The translations under genes and the position numbers were made by a program. The notes under the pieces are model-generated. The model ran no database searches. It was not told where the DNA came from and was given only the letters and a program-made list of their open reading frames with translations. DNA of 64,000 bases, from the NCBI RefSeq assembly GCF_000208865.1, contig NC_018393.1, forward strand, positions 3,862,714-3,926,713, given 5' to 3'. The DNA comes from Neospora caninum Liverpool (taxonomy: Eukaryota; Apicomplexa; Conoidasida; Eucoccidiorida; Sarcocystidae). Shown here in pieces: positions 37,301-49,300 of this stretch; within the stretch, counting starts at the first letter, position 1, and each line of letters starts with the position of its first letter.

Positions 37301-39737
37301 CCTCCGTGCCCGAATTATTTTTCGAGATGCAGTGAGCTATTGTGCACTGTTATAAAATTGAATTCGAATCATCCCCGGTTATTGCACAGCGACACGAGAA
37401 TCGGAAGTTCAAGGCCCTACACTGCAGCTGTCGTCTCCAACTGGTGGTGTAATTGTATCGGACCCTGGTCACTTATTCAGAGGGGGCACTGCACAGGATT
37501 GTTTTGTCTTTCGTTGTGATCCACGCAGCACTCGCCGTCAGCTTGCAGCACGAATACGGTCACTCACAGGTGTAGACGAGTTGTTCGACTTCAAGTGCAC
37601 GTCTGGAAAACGGAACGCAGCTTTTCCACATCTATCACATGCAGAGATGCCTTACCACTCAAAGAGCGGGGGGCCAAGTTCGCCTGTTCTGTAGGCAGCC
37701 GTATGGACTGCAAGCGTGGTAGGAGCGAAAGAGAGGAGGCACATCAAACTGTGTGCTCCAGCGTGAATGAAGTGGCTGTTTTACCCAGATGGCGGAACAC
37801 TTCTCAGCCCAATGGCCGCTGTATGATACAGCTCCACTACCGTTCTTGACACCCCAAAGGTCCACATCGCCATGTGGAGTTTACCCCTTGCTTAACGCCC
37901 CATTCAGATAATTCTGCCCAGCTACGCCTTGTTGATGCAGCTGCTCTTTTCCAGTTTCTCCCGCAGCTCAAATGTACTGGCTCTTTTGAGGAAGAGCCCT
38001 AAATGGCCGTCTGCTCGTGGCTACTTCATCGGTGAGGTGTGCCTAGGAACTGCTAGGAGAGTGAATAGTGGCTGGTGGTGAAAACATATATATGCAGACT
38101 GACGCAACAACCACGCTGACAAGACAATGATTCTCCGGAGGCGAGAGATCCTGTTCTGTGTCGTGCAAAGGACTGGCTCGATGATCCTTCAGCGTCCTGT
38201 CTCGAGATCCAACCAACACAAAAAAGAGAATCTGCACTGTTTATGTCACTAGAGACAACAACTAACAACAAGATCCACCCAATCATACAAGATCCAGTGT
38301 CAGCCTGCATCTACAGGGACGTCAGCGCGGCATGCACACAGAACCGCAGCTACGGCCGGGTGAGCTCGACCGAACACTCTGCACGAGAATGCCCATTTCT
38401 GGAGAGAGGCCTTTTCCTGTAAGGGTTTGAGGCAGCTCAGCTGAAGAGAGGTTGCAATGGGCATGCAATATGTGTGTTTGGTAGGAGAACACAGAACGCC
38501 CACATGCACGGATGCAGGCGACCCCGCGGGTCAGGACTGCCTACAAAACCGTATTGACAAAACGAGTCGGCAGTATCTTATTGGAGAGGCTTCCTTCAGC
38601 GATTGCAAATCTCAGGATAGCTAGCAATCGATAATGGTCTCCCACGGATACGGGGCCGGCACCCTGCACGAGCGTCCAATTGAGCTCGACATAGCTCCGC
38701 CAGCGCACCTGGTTGGAAGTCTTTCCTACGGCAATCGCGAGAGCATCACCCTGGTTCACAAAAATCTACATTTCTGCCGCTTTGGAGAAACACTTAGCAG
38801 TCAATCTTTCCACGGAAAACCGTCCCGCCGCTTTTCTCGACGCGCGATGTAGACGAAATCAACTGGCTCGGGCTCCACTGCATGCGTTTTCTGTATGCAT
38901 GATTTTTCCGACGCGGCCCCGGGGACTCTATTTTCCAGAAGTTAGCATCGGCGAGATACTTTCGTATTTTCGTTTGGAGTCAGGAGAGCGTCTCGGCTGA
39001 ACTCTTCGTTTACAGGCAGTGAATGCCAAACGGAGGGACTTCCAGTCGGAGATGGCCCGCCAGGCACTGGCCCGACAGTTCACGCCAGCAGCGGGGGCTT
39101 CCCGTGAGGACACCACGCGGTCCGCGCTCGTCAAGAGCTGAGGAACAGCGGAACATCACGAAATGCTCGTTTTGGTTTGACTTTCCCATCTTTTCTGTGT
39201 TTTCTCGAATATCTGGCGCTTCAGCTGGGCCCAAGAGAGTATGCCATTCCTTCCTGTTCTTCAGACCTCGTTGTCAATCTGGGAGCAACAGCAAAGCTCG
39301 GTTCACCCCGCCTCGCCTGGACGGGAGCCTTATTAACGAGGACATCTCGCCCGAAAGGCAGCCGTATTGTATTGCCGACATTCCAATTAGGAGATCGACT
39401 GATCTTTTTTCACGTGCGTGCACGCGCCTACGGAGTCCTTTTTTCGGGGTTCTGTGTGGTACCACTGGTCCATTGTATCGTTGTCGAAGGTGTCGCCGAG
39501 GTTCCACGAGCTCTGGAGGACTCTCACAAGGAACTCGGAACTGGTATATGTGACACGACGCGGTTGTCGTGTCGGCAAGGAAGCGCCACTGTGTTCTGGA
39601 CTTCTTGCAAGGCCGGGCGAACTGTGTTGCGGCAATTGGGATTCCTTAAGGAGCGCGTACCCCCCGCCGCCAACGGCGTTTGATACCGCTACTGTCAGAG
39701 CCAACCCGCTTGATCAAGACACTCGACAGCGTCAACA
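34320..39737. other. divergent intergenic region
   Basis: Lies between the start of the minus-strand gene and the start of the NUDT5-like gene on plus, so it should hold both promoters. I cannot support any exon apart from the weak candidates at 34990-34929 and 34551-34517 on minus. From about 36000 base composition is even, frames are short and full of stops. TGCATGC words occur, for example at 38879-38885. Confidence 0.45.
34433..34501. repeat. TA-rich microsatellite
   Basis: About 69 bp built of TATATA with TATG and TACG steps, upstream of the minus-strand start at 34319. It lies in non-coding sequence. Confidence 0.9.
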
Positions 39738-42700
39738 ATGAATTCCCAGGTTTCGGACCTGGGTACGCCGAATGGGGTGGCCGGGAGTATGCCGCGACCC
39801 TCGGCAAATTCCGGGCATCGGCGCCTGCATCCTGTTGGCAAGAGTCGCCACGTCCGCATTGAAGAAATGCATCGTGGCGACTGGCTGAAGTTGGAGAAAG
39901 TCACGTATAAAGATGCGTCTGGATCCCGGGAGCTTATCTGGGAGCGCTTCGTCCGCGTCACGCCGCTGCATGCAGACCATACCCAGGTTACACAGGTCCC
40001 AACAGTCTCAGAGGCAACGTCTCCAGTGGGGGCCCTACCCAAAGACGAGGTTGACACAAACGTTGAAACGACTCCGTGCGCTCAGTCCAAGTCCTCGACT
40101 GCCTGTTCACAGGATTCACCGGAAGTTGCCAGTGAAGAACTGAACTCCCACAATGAAACGAGTATCTCCCGGCCCGCCCAGGAGATCCGCGGCGACGTCT
40201 TACCAGAGCAGAAGGCCTCAAGAGGGACAGATAGCAAAGACGCACGGAGAGACGGGGTGGGACCGTCCAGTGCAGATGGCAGGTTCGAGAGCACGAGCGA
40301 CGTTCCCCAGGAAAATGTAGAGGCTGACAGCGTCGCAGTTGTGGCCATAGCTCGTGGGGGCCGAAACTGCATGAATCAAGATGAGCCGAGCATTATTCTC
40401 GTCAAGCAGTATCGGTAAGCGGAGTTTCCACATAGCCCTTTGACACCTTGGGCCCTCACTACCAGTATCCGCCCCTACAGTCGTACTGGGCATTTACGCA
40501 AAAACTCTCGCGGGCTTTTCCGAGACGGGTTCATGTACACATGTACACCTGTCGGTTTTTACATGCTTTCTGAGCCGAAGGGCGAGAGGCTGAGGGTTGC
40601 GAGGCAACCCTTCTCTAACGGATGCTGCGCCAGCAGACCTGCGTGTGTGCGTGAGAAAGTGGTCCGTGTGCGTCGAGCCGTGACTAGCCAGCGGGGAGTT
40701 TGCGTTGATTGTATTCGCATACCACCGGGATAGCAGCGCTCTCTCTGATAGCGACCCCGCGAAAGGAGCTTTCCTTCTGCTCTTTCATGATTCGGGTTTG
40801 CATAACCATCGCTTCTTCAATTCACGGACGCCCACGGAGATTCGTGCTGCTCGATACCTCCCAGGCCTGCAGTGGATGCCGTCACGGTAGAACTTCCTGG
40901 CGGACTCGTGGACAAGGGAGAGGACGTCGGAACGGCGGCGGTGCGAGAGCTGAGAGAAGAGACAGGTAAAGACCAGGCGGCAACGAGAGTGGACGGGGAA
41001 GGAACCTCTCGGCTTCGTGTCGTTTTGTCAGAGTGCGGAAGTGAGTTTTCAGAGCCACTGCGTCATAAAGTTTAACTCGCGCGCGCTTTGGAATTGCGGG
41101 GTTTCACCCAGCGCTGGAGAGAACGCCGCAAATGAGCAGCGACAGGGAGGAACGCTGTCTGTGTTTTGACTACGGCTCAGGTTTCGTAGGCGAGGTCGTA
41201 TCCGTCGGGCCCAAGGTGACGCAGAGCACGCTCGGGAGAGAAGAACTCCACCTCGTCACTATCCTGGTGAGCTGCAAGAGCGTTAGAAGGCTTTCTTCAC
41301 TGGCGACAGCCTCGCCTCGTGGCCTCTAAAGCGCGAGGGCGAGATGGGGCGAACAGTGCGAACGTAGCGGTGCTCACGTCTGCATGTCTACCTTGGCCGA
41401 GCGTGAGGACTGACTCGATGGCGGTTTCCTCGCCGTCGCCTGGCGTCGACTCCCTCGTGCGGCGTGTTTGGTCCCAACGTGATTTCGCCCCTCGGGCAGA
41501 AATGTGGGAAGGGAAAACTGCAGTCGTCCTCGCGGGGTTAGACTTCTGTCGAACATCTCTCCTGCGCGACGGCCGCTGGTGCAGCAGGTCAGGAGATGTT
41601 ATGAGCGTTGTTCGCAGGTGGATCTAGAAGCCTCCGACAACGTGACTCCTCGACAGCAGTTGGATACGGAAGAGGATATCGAGGTTGTCATCATTCCTCT
41701 CCGAAATCTTTTGCAGGCAAGTTGATCATGCTCTCCGCTACTCACACATCCGACGGGGAGCGATGCGAATTCCCTAGAGCAAAGACCCAGCCACAGCTAG
41801 CTATACTGTTTGCTTGGTCCTCCCCGCGGGGTTCTGCGGCGAGGCCGTTGTGGTTTTTCTTTCTCCGTCTGGCTAGTGTGTTGCATGTGCGTCACTCGAA
41901 GCGACGGGGTGTAGGCTCTTTTTGCCTACGGCCTTTCATAAGTCGTTCGTTCACTGTCGCCAGTTGCGTTTTGAAGTGGTCCAAATGAAGGCGCGCTGGT
42001 CAGACGAAGGGAGAATTTACATGCACGACTAAAATGCGGCAACACGCTGAGCAATGCAACTTGCATCCGACTGGGGCACTGTTGTCATGTTTTTCTTTCT
42101 CAGGAGCTGAACCGTTTTGCAAGCGAGGGATATACGATCTTTGACAGTCTTTACAGTAAGTCGGGAATCCTGTCGGGCACATGACCCTTGCTGTTGAACC
42201 ACTATGGGGAGAATGCCTGCGTCTCTCACTAGAATTTGCCAGTTGGGCAACTAGGGGAATTCGGATGAGGATGGTTTTTCTACTGACAGACCGGGAATTG
42301 ATCAGTCCGTGCATGCTCATGCTCGCTGCACACGGAAGGCGGTAACTATGTTCCTGATTCAAAGCCTATTTTCGGCGCAATATTGGACCCTCTCGGGTAC
42401 TCTCAGAGGCCGTGTGAATAACTTTCACAGGAGTGGGCTTCCCACTTTTGAATACCTGATTCCCAACCGGCGTTTCTCCAAGAATCAGACGGGATTCGTT
42501 GTCGCTGCATAAACTAGCCCGCATGGTTGATTCTGCTCAGGATTCCTCGCCGTGGAGCTTGTCCTGTGGCACTTTTGTCCGAGGAGGCGTAACAGTACGT
42601 ATTCAACAATAAACTTTTCATTCGGGATAGTCTATCAAAGCATTCATACACGACATAGTGGCGTCTGACAAAGGTGCAACTACCCAAGTTTTGCCTGGGC

Positions 42701-42807
42701 TTTGGCATGTTTCTGCTGCGTGGTCAGGTTTCGCGTATGGCCTGCATATCAACTTCCAGGGGGGCGCACTGAAGAGTATTTTGCCCCACTCTACGCAGAT
42801 ACCCTAG
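39738..42807 (+). CDS. NUDT5: NUDT5-like ADP-ribose/ADP-sugar pyrophosphatase
   Basis: Six exons in continuous phase: 39738-40414, 40865-40965, 41181-41266, 41618-41716, 42104-42155, 42728-42807; 364 residues. The ATG has an in-frame stop shortly before it. Nudix enzymes of this type split ADP-ribose and similar ADP-sugars to AMP and a sugar phosphate. The parts match NUDT5 in order: GDWLKLEKVTYKDASG at about 47-62, AVVAIA then SIILVKQYRP near 200-227, a full Nudix box (G-x5-E-x7-RELREETGF) at about 239-261 with its metal-binding glutamates, and C-terminal DIEVVIIPLRNLLQ and FDSLYSFAYGLH. Unusual: about 120 disordered residues are inserted after residue 75, between the first strands and the catalytic core, and intron 4 starts with GC (CAG then GCAAGT) instead of GT. 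No organelle leader is obvious; cytosolic is the simplest guess. Confidence 0.93.
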
Positions 42808-45800
42808 AGGGACCAGTCGACAAGGGGCGCGAAGCTAAGCTCGCTGGTTGCCTCGGCTGGCTCGACCCACGAATGCAGGAAAGTGATAAACGTCACCGAC
42901 GGATGTGTGGATGTGTAAGGCGCGGATCACTGCATCCTGTTGAAGCATGTGTTCGGGTGCCGCAGATGCCGTACAAGAGTCCAGAGTTCGATGTATTGTA
43001 CCATATGATTTGTGTCGCATTTGGCTTCAACAACAAATTGGGGCTGCGACCGTGTGATCTGTGTGCCGTGAGCTGTACATGATGCACGGCTGTTGAGTGT
43101 CGCTGTATGGTCTCATTCTTGAGAATGTCTCGCTCTCGAGCAGAACGATGCTCGAGGGTTGTCTGTCTGCGGCCACTTGGCTGTTTTCGTACATTATTTG
43201 TTTGCCGAGAAAAGCTCTGCCATGTCGGCTGCGTGACGCGCTTGAAAGCCAGAGGCGCTGGAAAGTTTCCGCCTGTAGAACTTCAGTATCCTCAGTGTTC
43301 CGTTCCTTCGCTTGTCGATTACAGTGCAAGAAGAAAAACGAACCCGACGGATCCGCCTGGTAATCTTTTTCACAGTCAAGGAAAGCACCACGTGCAATTT
43401 GACGGCGGAAAGTTGCTCGCCTTCACGCGGAGCTTTCAGCTGCGAGCGTGGTTTTCCGAGCGGAGTGTGATAGAGCAGATGGCTGCCGGCATTGAGTGTG
43501 AAGAATGAACATGTACAAATTAATCATCGTTAAACCAGAAATAGTGACGTACGCGCCCTGCCACAACCACGGCGGTTCAAGGTCTACGTCGAACTGCAAT
43601 GCATACCACCCACAGGTGTATGCTACCGCTTCAACCCGGCTGGGCGTTTGTCTGGGGCTGGGTCATTCACTTTGTATCCAACACGGAAAACGGCGTGGCA
43701 GCGAAATGTTCAGCTTCAGCCCTGAGCATGAGAACTACTTCGTGGCGACACAGCTCCTCGCTTGTTCACGTTAACGGCCACAACAGAGCTCCTGGTCCCA
43801 GCCATACTGCCAAAATGCCAAAAGACCCCGATAGTCCACTACTCGAATGTATCACTCTGTAGGCAATTATCAGCAAACGAAAAGCGTGCGCTAGTATTTC
43901 TATGCGGTAGTGATGATTCACTTCTTTCGACAGTTCGACCGTATTACACACCTCGTCGTTGGTCACTGCCCTGTCCCGTCTCCGTTTTGTTTCCCGGAAA
44001 TAATGCATGCTGCTTTCTCGATCAGAGATCATGGAGTTATTTCCCCTTCTGGACGATCGCGGATATTTTAACATCTATCTCGTTCGTCGCATTGGAGTAG
44101 CTTTTATGGCAGAAGCTCAGCAAGCCTGTGTTCTTGAAATTCGCGGGGTGGACAGTTTGACTCCAATGCCGAGTCTGCTTTGCTTTCTATGAGAACGGCC
44201 ACAGACGGGAAGACGGCTAGTTGTGTGCTGCGCTCCAGCGTGCCTGTTTTCGTTAGCCAGCTACGTACAGTTGCGAGCCTTTTGCTAGGTGTAGGGCTGG
44301 TGAGGTTAGCTGGCTATCTATAAACCTGACTGTTAAGCGCTTCCGCCAGAATTCCCCGACTGGGTTTCATTGAGGCTCCACAGCGTCAGAGCATCCTCAC
44401 CGACGTGGAACAGTTTGCCGTTCTGACGCTTCCTCAGGACGCGTGGCCTCCACGGAAGGTCTGCACGCTGGAGTCATACGACGGTCGTACAGAGCCCCAT
44501 TACGTCCGCAAATCACAGTTTCAGCAAATCATTACAGCGAATACACAGAGACATTATAGTACCTAGGATACTGGTGATGACTCCAGTTATGAGACACAGA
44601 CAAACCAAGTTCATTATGATTGCTGTACACCACTACCCCACTCGACTGCTTAAGAAAGATTGTCAGCTATGTATGGACGGAATAGTCCAGTGAAAAAAAA
44701 AAACACTGAAGCCCCGTGCTTCCAGGGACCGAGGAAGAACAACGCGGCTTCCGTCGTTGATCGTCACACTTTGACTCCAAATTTCCCACAAGCTATGGAA
44801 CAAATTGAGCTTCTCGGGGACATTCTTCACAGATAAGTGTGTTCAAACGGTTTGAATCGCGTCAAGTTAGCGCCCTGAACTACAAGTCTGAACATTCCTG
44901 GTTTGCAGGTGCGACCGGTTCCAAAAGCGAGAAAGAGGCACAATGGGTAGACAGTTAGAGCACGTCGTCCCAATTCCCGGTTAGATTCTTTGACAACTCC
45001 CAACACTTTTTTCTGCAACATTCTGAAGCGCACGGTCGTTGTCTGGATGAGTAGTGCTTCGGTAGGACTGAGGGTTTCCACAGCCAGGAGAACACTCCGT
45101 GCTTTCGATATCCGTTCTTATCTGTACTTCATACTTTTGAGTGGCTGAAGAGCGAGAGGACTGATAGTTGTTCCGGGCAAGATCACTTCACAGGCACACT
45201 CGAGCGTTAGCTTTCCGTGGTTCCTCGTAACCGAGGCGCTCTGCCTGGAAGGGCTTTCACGGCGGGAGGCTGGGTTGTCTCCGTGGAGCGTGGTGTTTTC
45301 CCTCTTTAGTCCTCGTTTGTGAGTAGCCGCGCGGATGTAGTCACTTACGAGAGGCTGTTGTTTATGTCACGCTGGCTAGGGGCATCAAGGCACACTTTTT
45401 GTCAATTCCCACAGAGCAATTTTTAGCGTGTCGGTCGCAGCAGGTCAAAGTATCTGGTCCCGACCTGGCCGGATGCATTTCGGCCGCGGGAAAAAAGCCG
45501 CAACATGCCAGAACGTGCAGGACGGGCCTCTGTTACCAGCAAAACCCTGAAAGGAAGAGAACCACATTTTGCACCTTGCAAGTTGGGGGGGCCACACGGG
45601 TTGTGCACCGGCTCTGCTGGCGAGATGTTTGCACTGGAGCCGGCAGCGCGCTGCGTACCGTTCCAGGCGCCGAGTCGCGCCAGCTGATCGGCCCCCTCTC
45701 GCTCCCCTGGTGTCAACACCGGCGGCGGCCGTGTCGTCGTTTTAAGAGGTACCGGTGGAGTCTCCTGGGAGTCACTTGGAAACGGTTTTCGTATCTTCAT

Positions 45801-46310
45801 TTTCCCGTTTTCTGGTTGTGCTTAGGTTCCCTGTCGCTTTCCTCGGACCCGACAGACTTCTTCACGTGGGGGGGGGGGGGGTCAGCCGGGGTACATACCC
45901 GTGTAGTCGGCATATGCAGCCAGGGGGTCTCCACGTTCCAAGTATTCCGCCACAGCCCTATTTGCGGACCATTCTTCACAGTGAAAGTGAGGTGCCGAAC
46001 GCATTTTTCCTCAAACGGGCTTACACCTGCCATTGGAAGTTTCTTCCACCTTCGGACTGCCGTTTGCGCGGACCGTCGTTTGCTAGGAGTCAAGCACCGC
46101 TCTGTCTCCCAGGTCTGCTGTTAGCAACGGAGGCCGTTGTGAAGGAGTGCTCGGCTCGCCTGCTCCGTGCCCGTAGTCTCGTGTGAAGCGCGACCGCCAC
46201 CAGTTCTCGGCGATTGGGGGTGGGGACGTAAATACATGTTAATTCGGCTGTTTTCCGCTTCTCTTTTCAAAAATATAGCTGTGTCGAACAGGGTATCTCT
46301 GCAAAAAACG
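42808..46310. other. intergenic region before the Clp gene
   Basis: No gene is supported. Open frames are short (under about 135 codons except the leader-proximal one at 45399-46124) and show no domains. A run of 14 G is at 45868-45881. The last few hundred bases are probably promoter and 5' leader of the Clp gene. Confidence 0.45.
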
Positions 46311-49300
46311 ATGGCAGGTGCTCGGCGGGTACCCACCGGCTCGCGCGCCGCCAGCGCGCGACGGCTGATGCTTGCGGCCGCCTTCGCCATTTTTGCGCTC
46401 ACTTGGCAAACTAGGGGTGTGGAAGCCGGTACCTCTTCTTCTGGGAGCACTCCGGCGCCAGGAGGAAAACTCGATAAGGTACTGCCGAGTCGAAAACCAG
46501 GGAAGGGGGAGGGCGGCGCTGGGCTGGCAGGGAGCGCATTAAATCGATGCACTGGGACGAACCGGCACTTACAGTCCTCACAGGTCCCGATCTCACTCCA
46601 CCTTGCTGCGTTCGACTGCAGACTCAAGTGTAGTTCTTCAGGACCAGGGCAGAATTCTACACTTGCCCACTTCGCCGTAGGCGCGAACCCTCCTTTCACA
46701 CAGGGGGAAATCTTGCCGGCATCGGCTGTCGGAGCGAACCACCAGCCACGTGATGCAGCCAACAGTGTGGCCGGAAGACAGAACGGGTCTCCTCAGGTGT
46801 TCTACTCGTCGCTTGCTCGTCACTGGCTCTAATGGGGTCATATAGAGTGCTCTTGTGCTCGCGACTGAGGGCTCGTGTTTTCTCCATTCAGCCGTAGCCG
46901 GCCACAGCAACGGACAGTTTTGGTCTAGAGCTTTGTTTTGGTGGAAGTTGTCGTGCACTCATACAAATCGTCCTACGCTTTGGTTAGTCTCTGAGCTGGA
47001 GTGCATTGCCGGATTCACGTTTTTCCGCGTGGTTTCCGTCTTTCTCTCCGTGTGCAGCCTGCCAGCATCAGCCGCGACGCGCGCGAGCAGCTCGATCAAG
47101 CGGAAGTATTGGCGATGTACATGCACCATCGGCACATCACCCCTGTCCACTTCCTTACCGTTCTCCTAGAGGTTCAAGGCGACTACAGTAAGCACCTAAA
47201 CCCCAAACTTCGGTTGCGGGGACATGCGTTCTTACTTTTTCGGTGGGTCCCCAGGCGCTCCAGCCTAATCCGAGCCTCCTCCACACCGAAGATTGTGCTT
47301 CTTCCAAAACCTGAGAACACAGACCAATGAACTGTCGTGTACGGGGCATGCGGTTCTTCTTTAGGTATCACAAAGTCACTTCAGGAGTGTGGTGGAAACC
47401 TCTACGAACTCAAGAAGGCGTTGAGCAACGTTCTTATTAAGCTCCCCACCTCGTCGGTGAGTCACGGCTGCAGCATCACAGCATTGCGACCCAGCAGGAA
47501 AGACGCGACCTTCTCTCCGTAGTTTCTCACGGTTGACGTTGATATGTTCTCGTAGCGTCAGCAACAAGTAGGCTAGACCCGCAGCGAGGGTTCACCGCGA
47601 AGAGCACCCTTCTGTGCGCCCCTTGAACTCCAGCTTGGAGTGACCAAAATTCAAGCAAACGGTGGCATTGTCTGTGGCGGCATCTGATTCAGGAGGTCTA
47701 CATTGTCGACGAGGTGGAATCCACGGCTCAGCTCAAGCGCGTGGCGCTCCGCGCTCTGAATATCGCGCAGAAGGATAAGAAGCAGACGATCGGAATGGAG
47801 CATCTAATTCTGTCACTCTTTGAGGAAAGGAACCTACGGACGATGTTGGAGCAAGTTGGGTGCAATGTCAAGGTTTTCCTGGAGTCAGTCTGATTGCTGT
47901 CACACAGAGAATATTCCCGGTTCCTCTCACGCGACGTCGTTTACATAACACGGGGGGGTGGTAACACCCGTTCGGCACTTTCTGGCGGACTCACTCCTCA
48001 GCCGATAATGAAGTAGCTGTAGATTTGGAGGGATCGTCATTGCAATTTTGTGCAAGATTTGGGGGATCTCAACACAAAGACAGCGTACAAGTCTCCGAGC
48101 CAGCATGAGACTCCGACCCACTTCTGCGTGCGCTTGCAGGCATTCAACTGCCATGTACGAGACCAAATTCAAGGAAGATGTCGCCAACCGCTCAAAAAAG
48201 AAGCAGGGGAGCACAAGCGCGTCGAGCACTAGTGAATCGACGCCCGAAAACTCCGACGAGGAGTTCGTCAAAAGCTTCGGTGTGGACATGACACAGCTGG
48301 CAGCGGATGGTAAACTGGAACCTGTAGTCGGCCGCAACAAAGAGATTAAAGAAGTCATCACGGTGAGGCACTGTCAAACTGAAGAAACGTTCAGTTCGTA
48401 TTCCCTCGAACGCTGCGCTAGCGGGAAGCGGGACGGGCACGAAAGCTCACAAACTTCATGGTAAGCAGTGACACAACGCCTTGCTGTTCTGTAACATGTG
48501 GTGACAGGTCCTCAGCCGAAAGGGGAAGGGGAACCCCTGCCTCATAGGCGAGCCCGGTGTCGGCAAGACCGCTGTAGTCGAGGGTCTGGCTCAACGTCTA
48601 ATCGAGGTAAGGGGAACCAAGTGAAACGTTTTCGCCTTCGACTTTAGTGTCTTTCCTTCCCCAGAAGCCTATGTCCTTTCGGATCCTGCAACTTATGTTA
48701 GTGTTCCTGCTTTTCGCCGCTGTGCAGGGCATGGTCCCCAAGTCCCTGGAAAACAAGATCCTGTTCGCTGTCGACCTGGGTGCGCTGATCGCTGGCGCGA
48801 CCTATCGTGGCGAATTCGAGAAGCGCATGAAAGCACTGCTCCGATATGTAAGCCGTGGAGTCACAGAGCAGCAAGTCCTCTCGAGAGGATGGTTATGGCA
48901 GATCAATTAAATATGGAGGCAACGAGACTCGGGGCTCGCGTGTTTCTGCAGGCCTCAGAGGAGTGCGTGAGGGCCTTAATCTGAAAAATCGGGTTCTACC
49001 GTTTGAACACTCGCTCCATTATTTGTCAGGCGGTCGGCCAGGAAGGCCGTGTCATTTTGTTCATCGACGAGATTCACATGCTCATGGGCGCTGGAAAGAG
49101 CGACGGCACAGTCGACGCTGCCAATTTGTTGAAACCTCCAATGGCTAGAGGTGAAATCAGGTGAGCTGCGGTTGGGCTGCCTCGTATGAAGTGTGCTGAA
49201 CAGACTGGCGAGAATGCGGGCAATGAACGGGGGACAAGGCCGGTAACACATGCAAAACCGATGGCGCCTTTCCGCGATGTAGTCGCGTCAAGGTCAATGA

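Noticed and set aside
39023..39683. Plus frames of 168 and 176 codons just before the NUDT5-like gene
   Set aside because: They overlap each other in different frames, show no motif and do not splice in phase into the gene, which has its own ATG after an in-frame stop.
46167..46310. In-frame earlier start for the Clp protein
   Set aside because: It would bury the signal peptide some 70 residues in. The ATG at 46311 gives a normal signal peptide, though an ATG in between (46235) cannot be ruled out by sequence alone.
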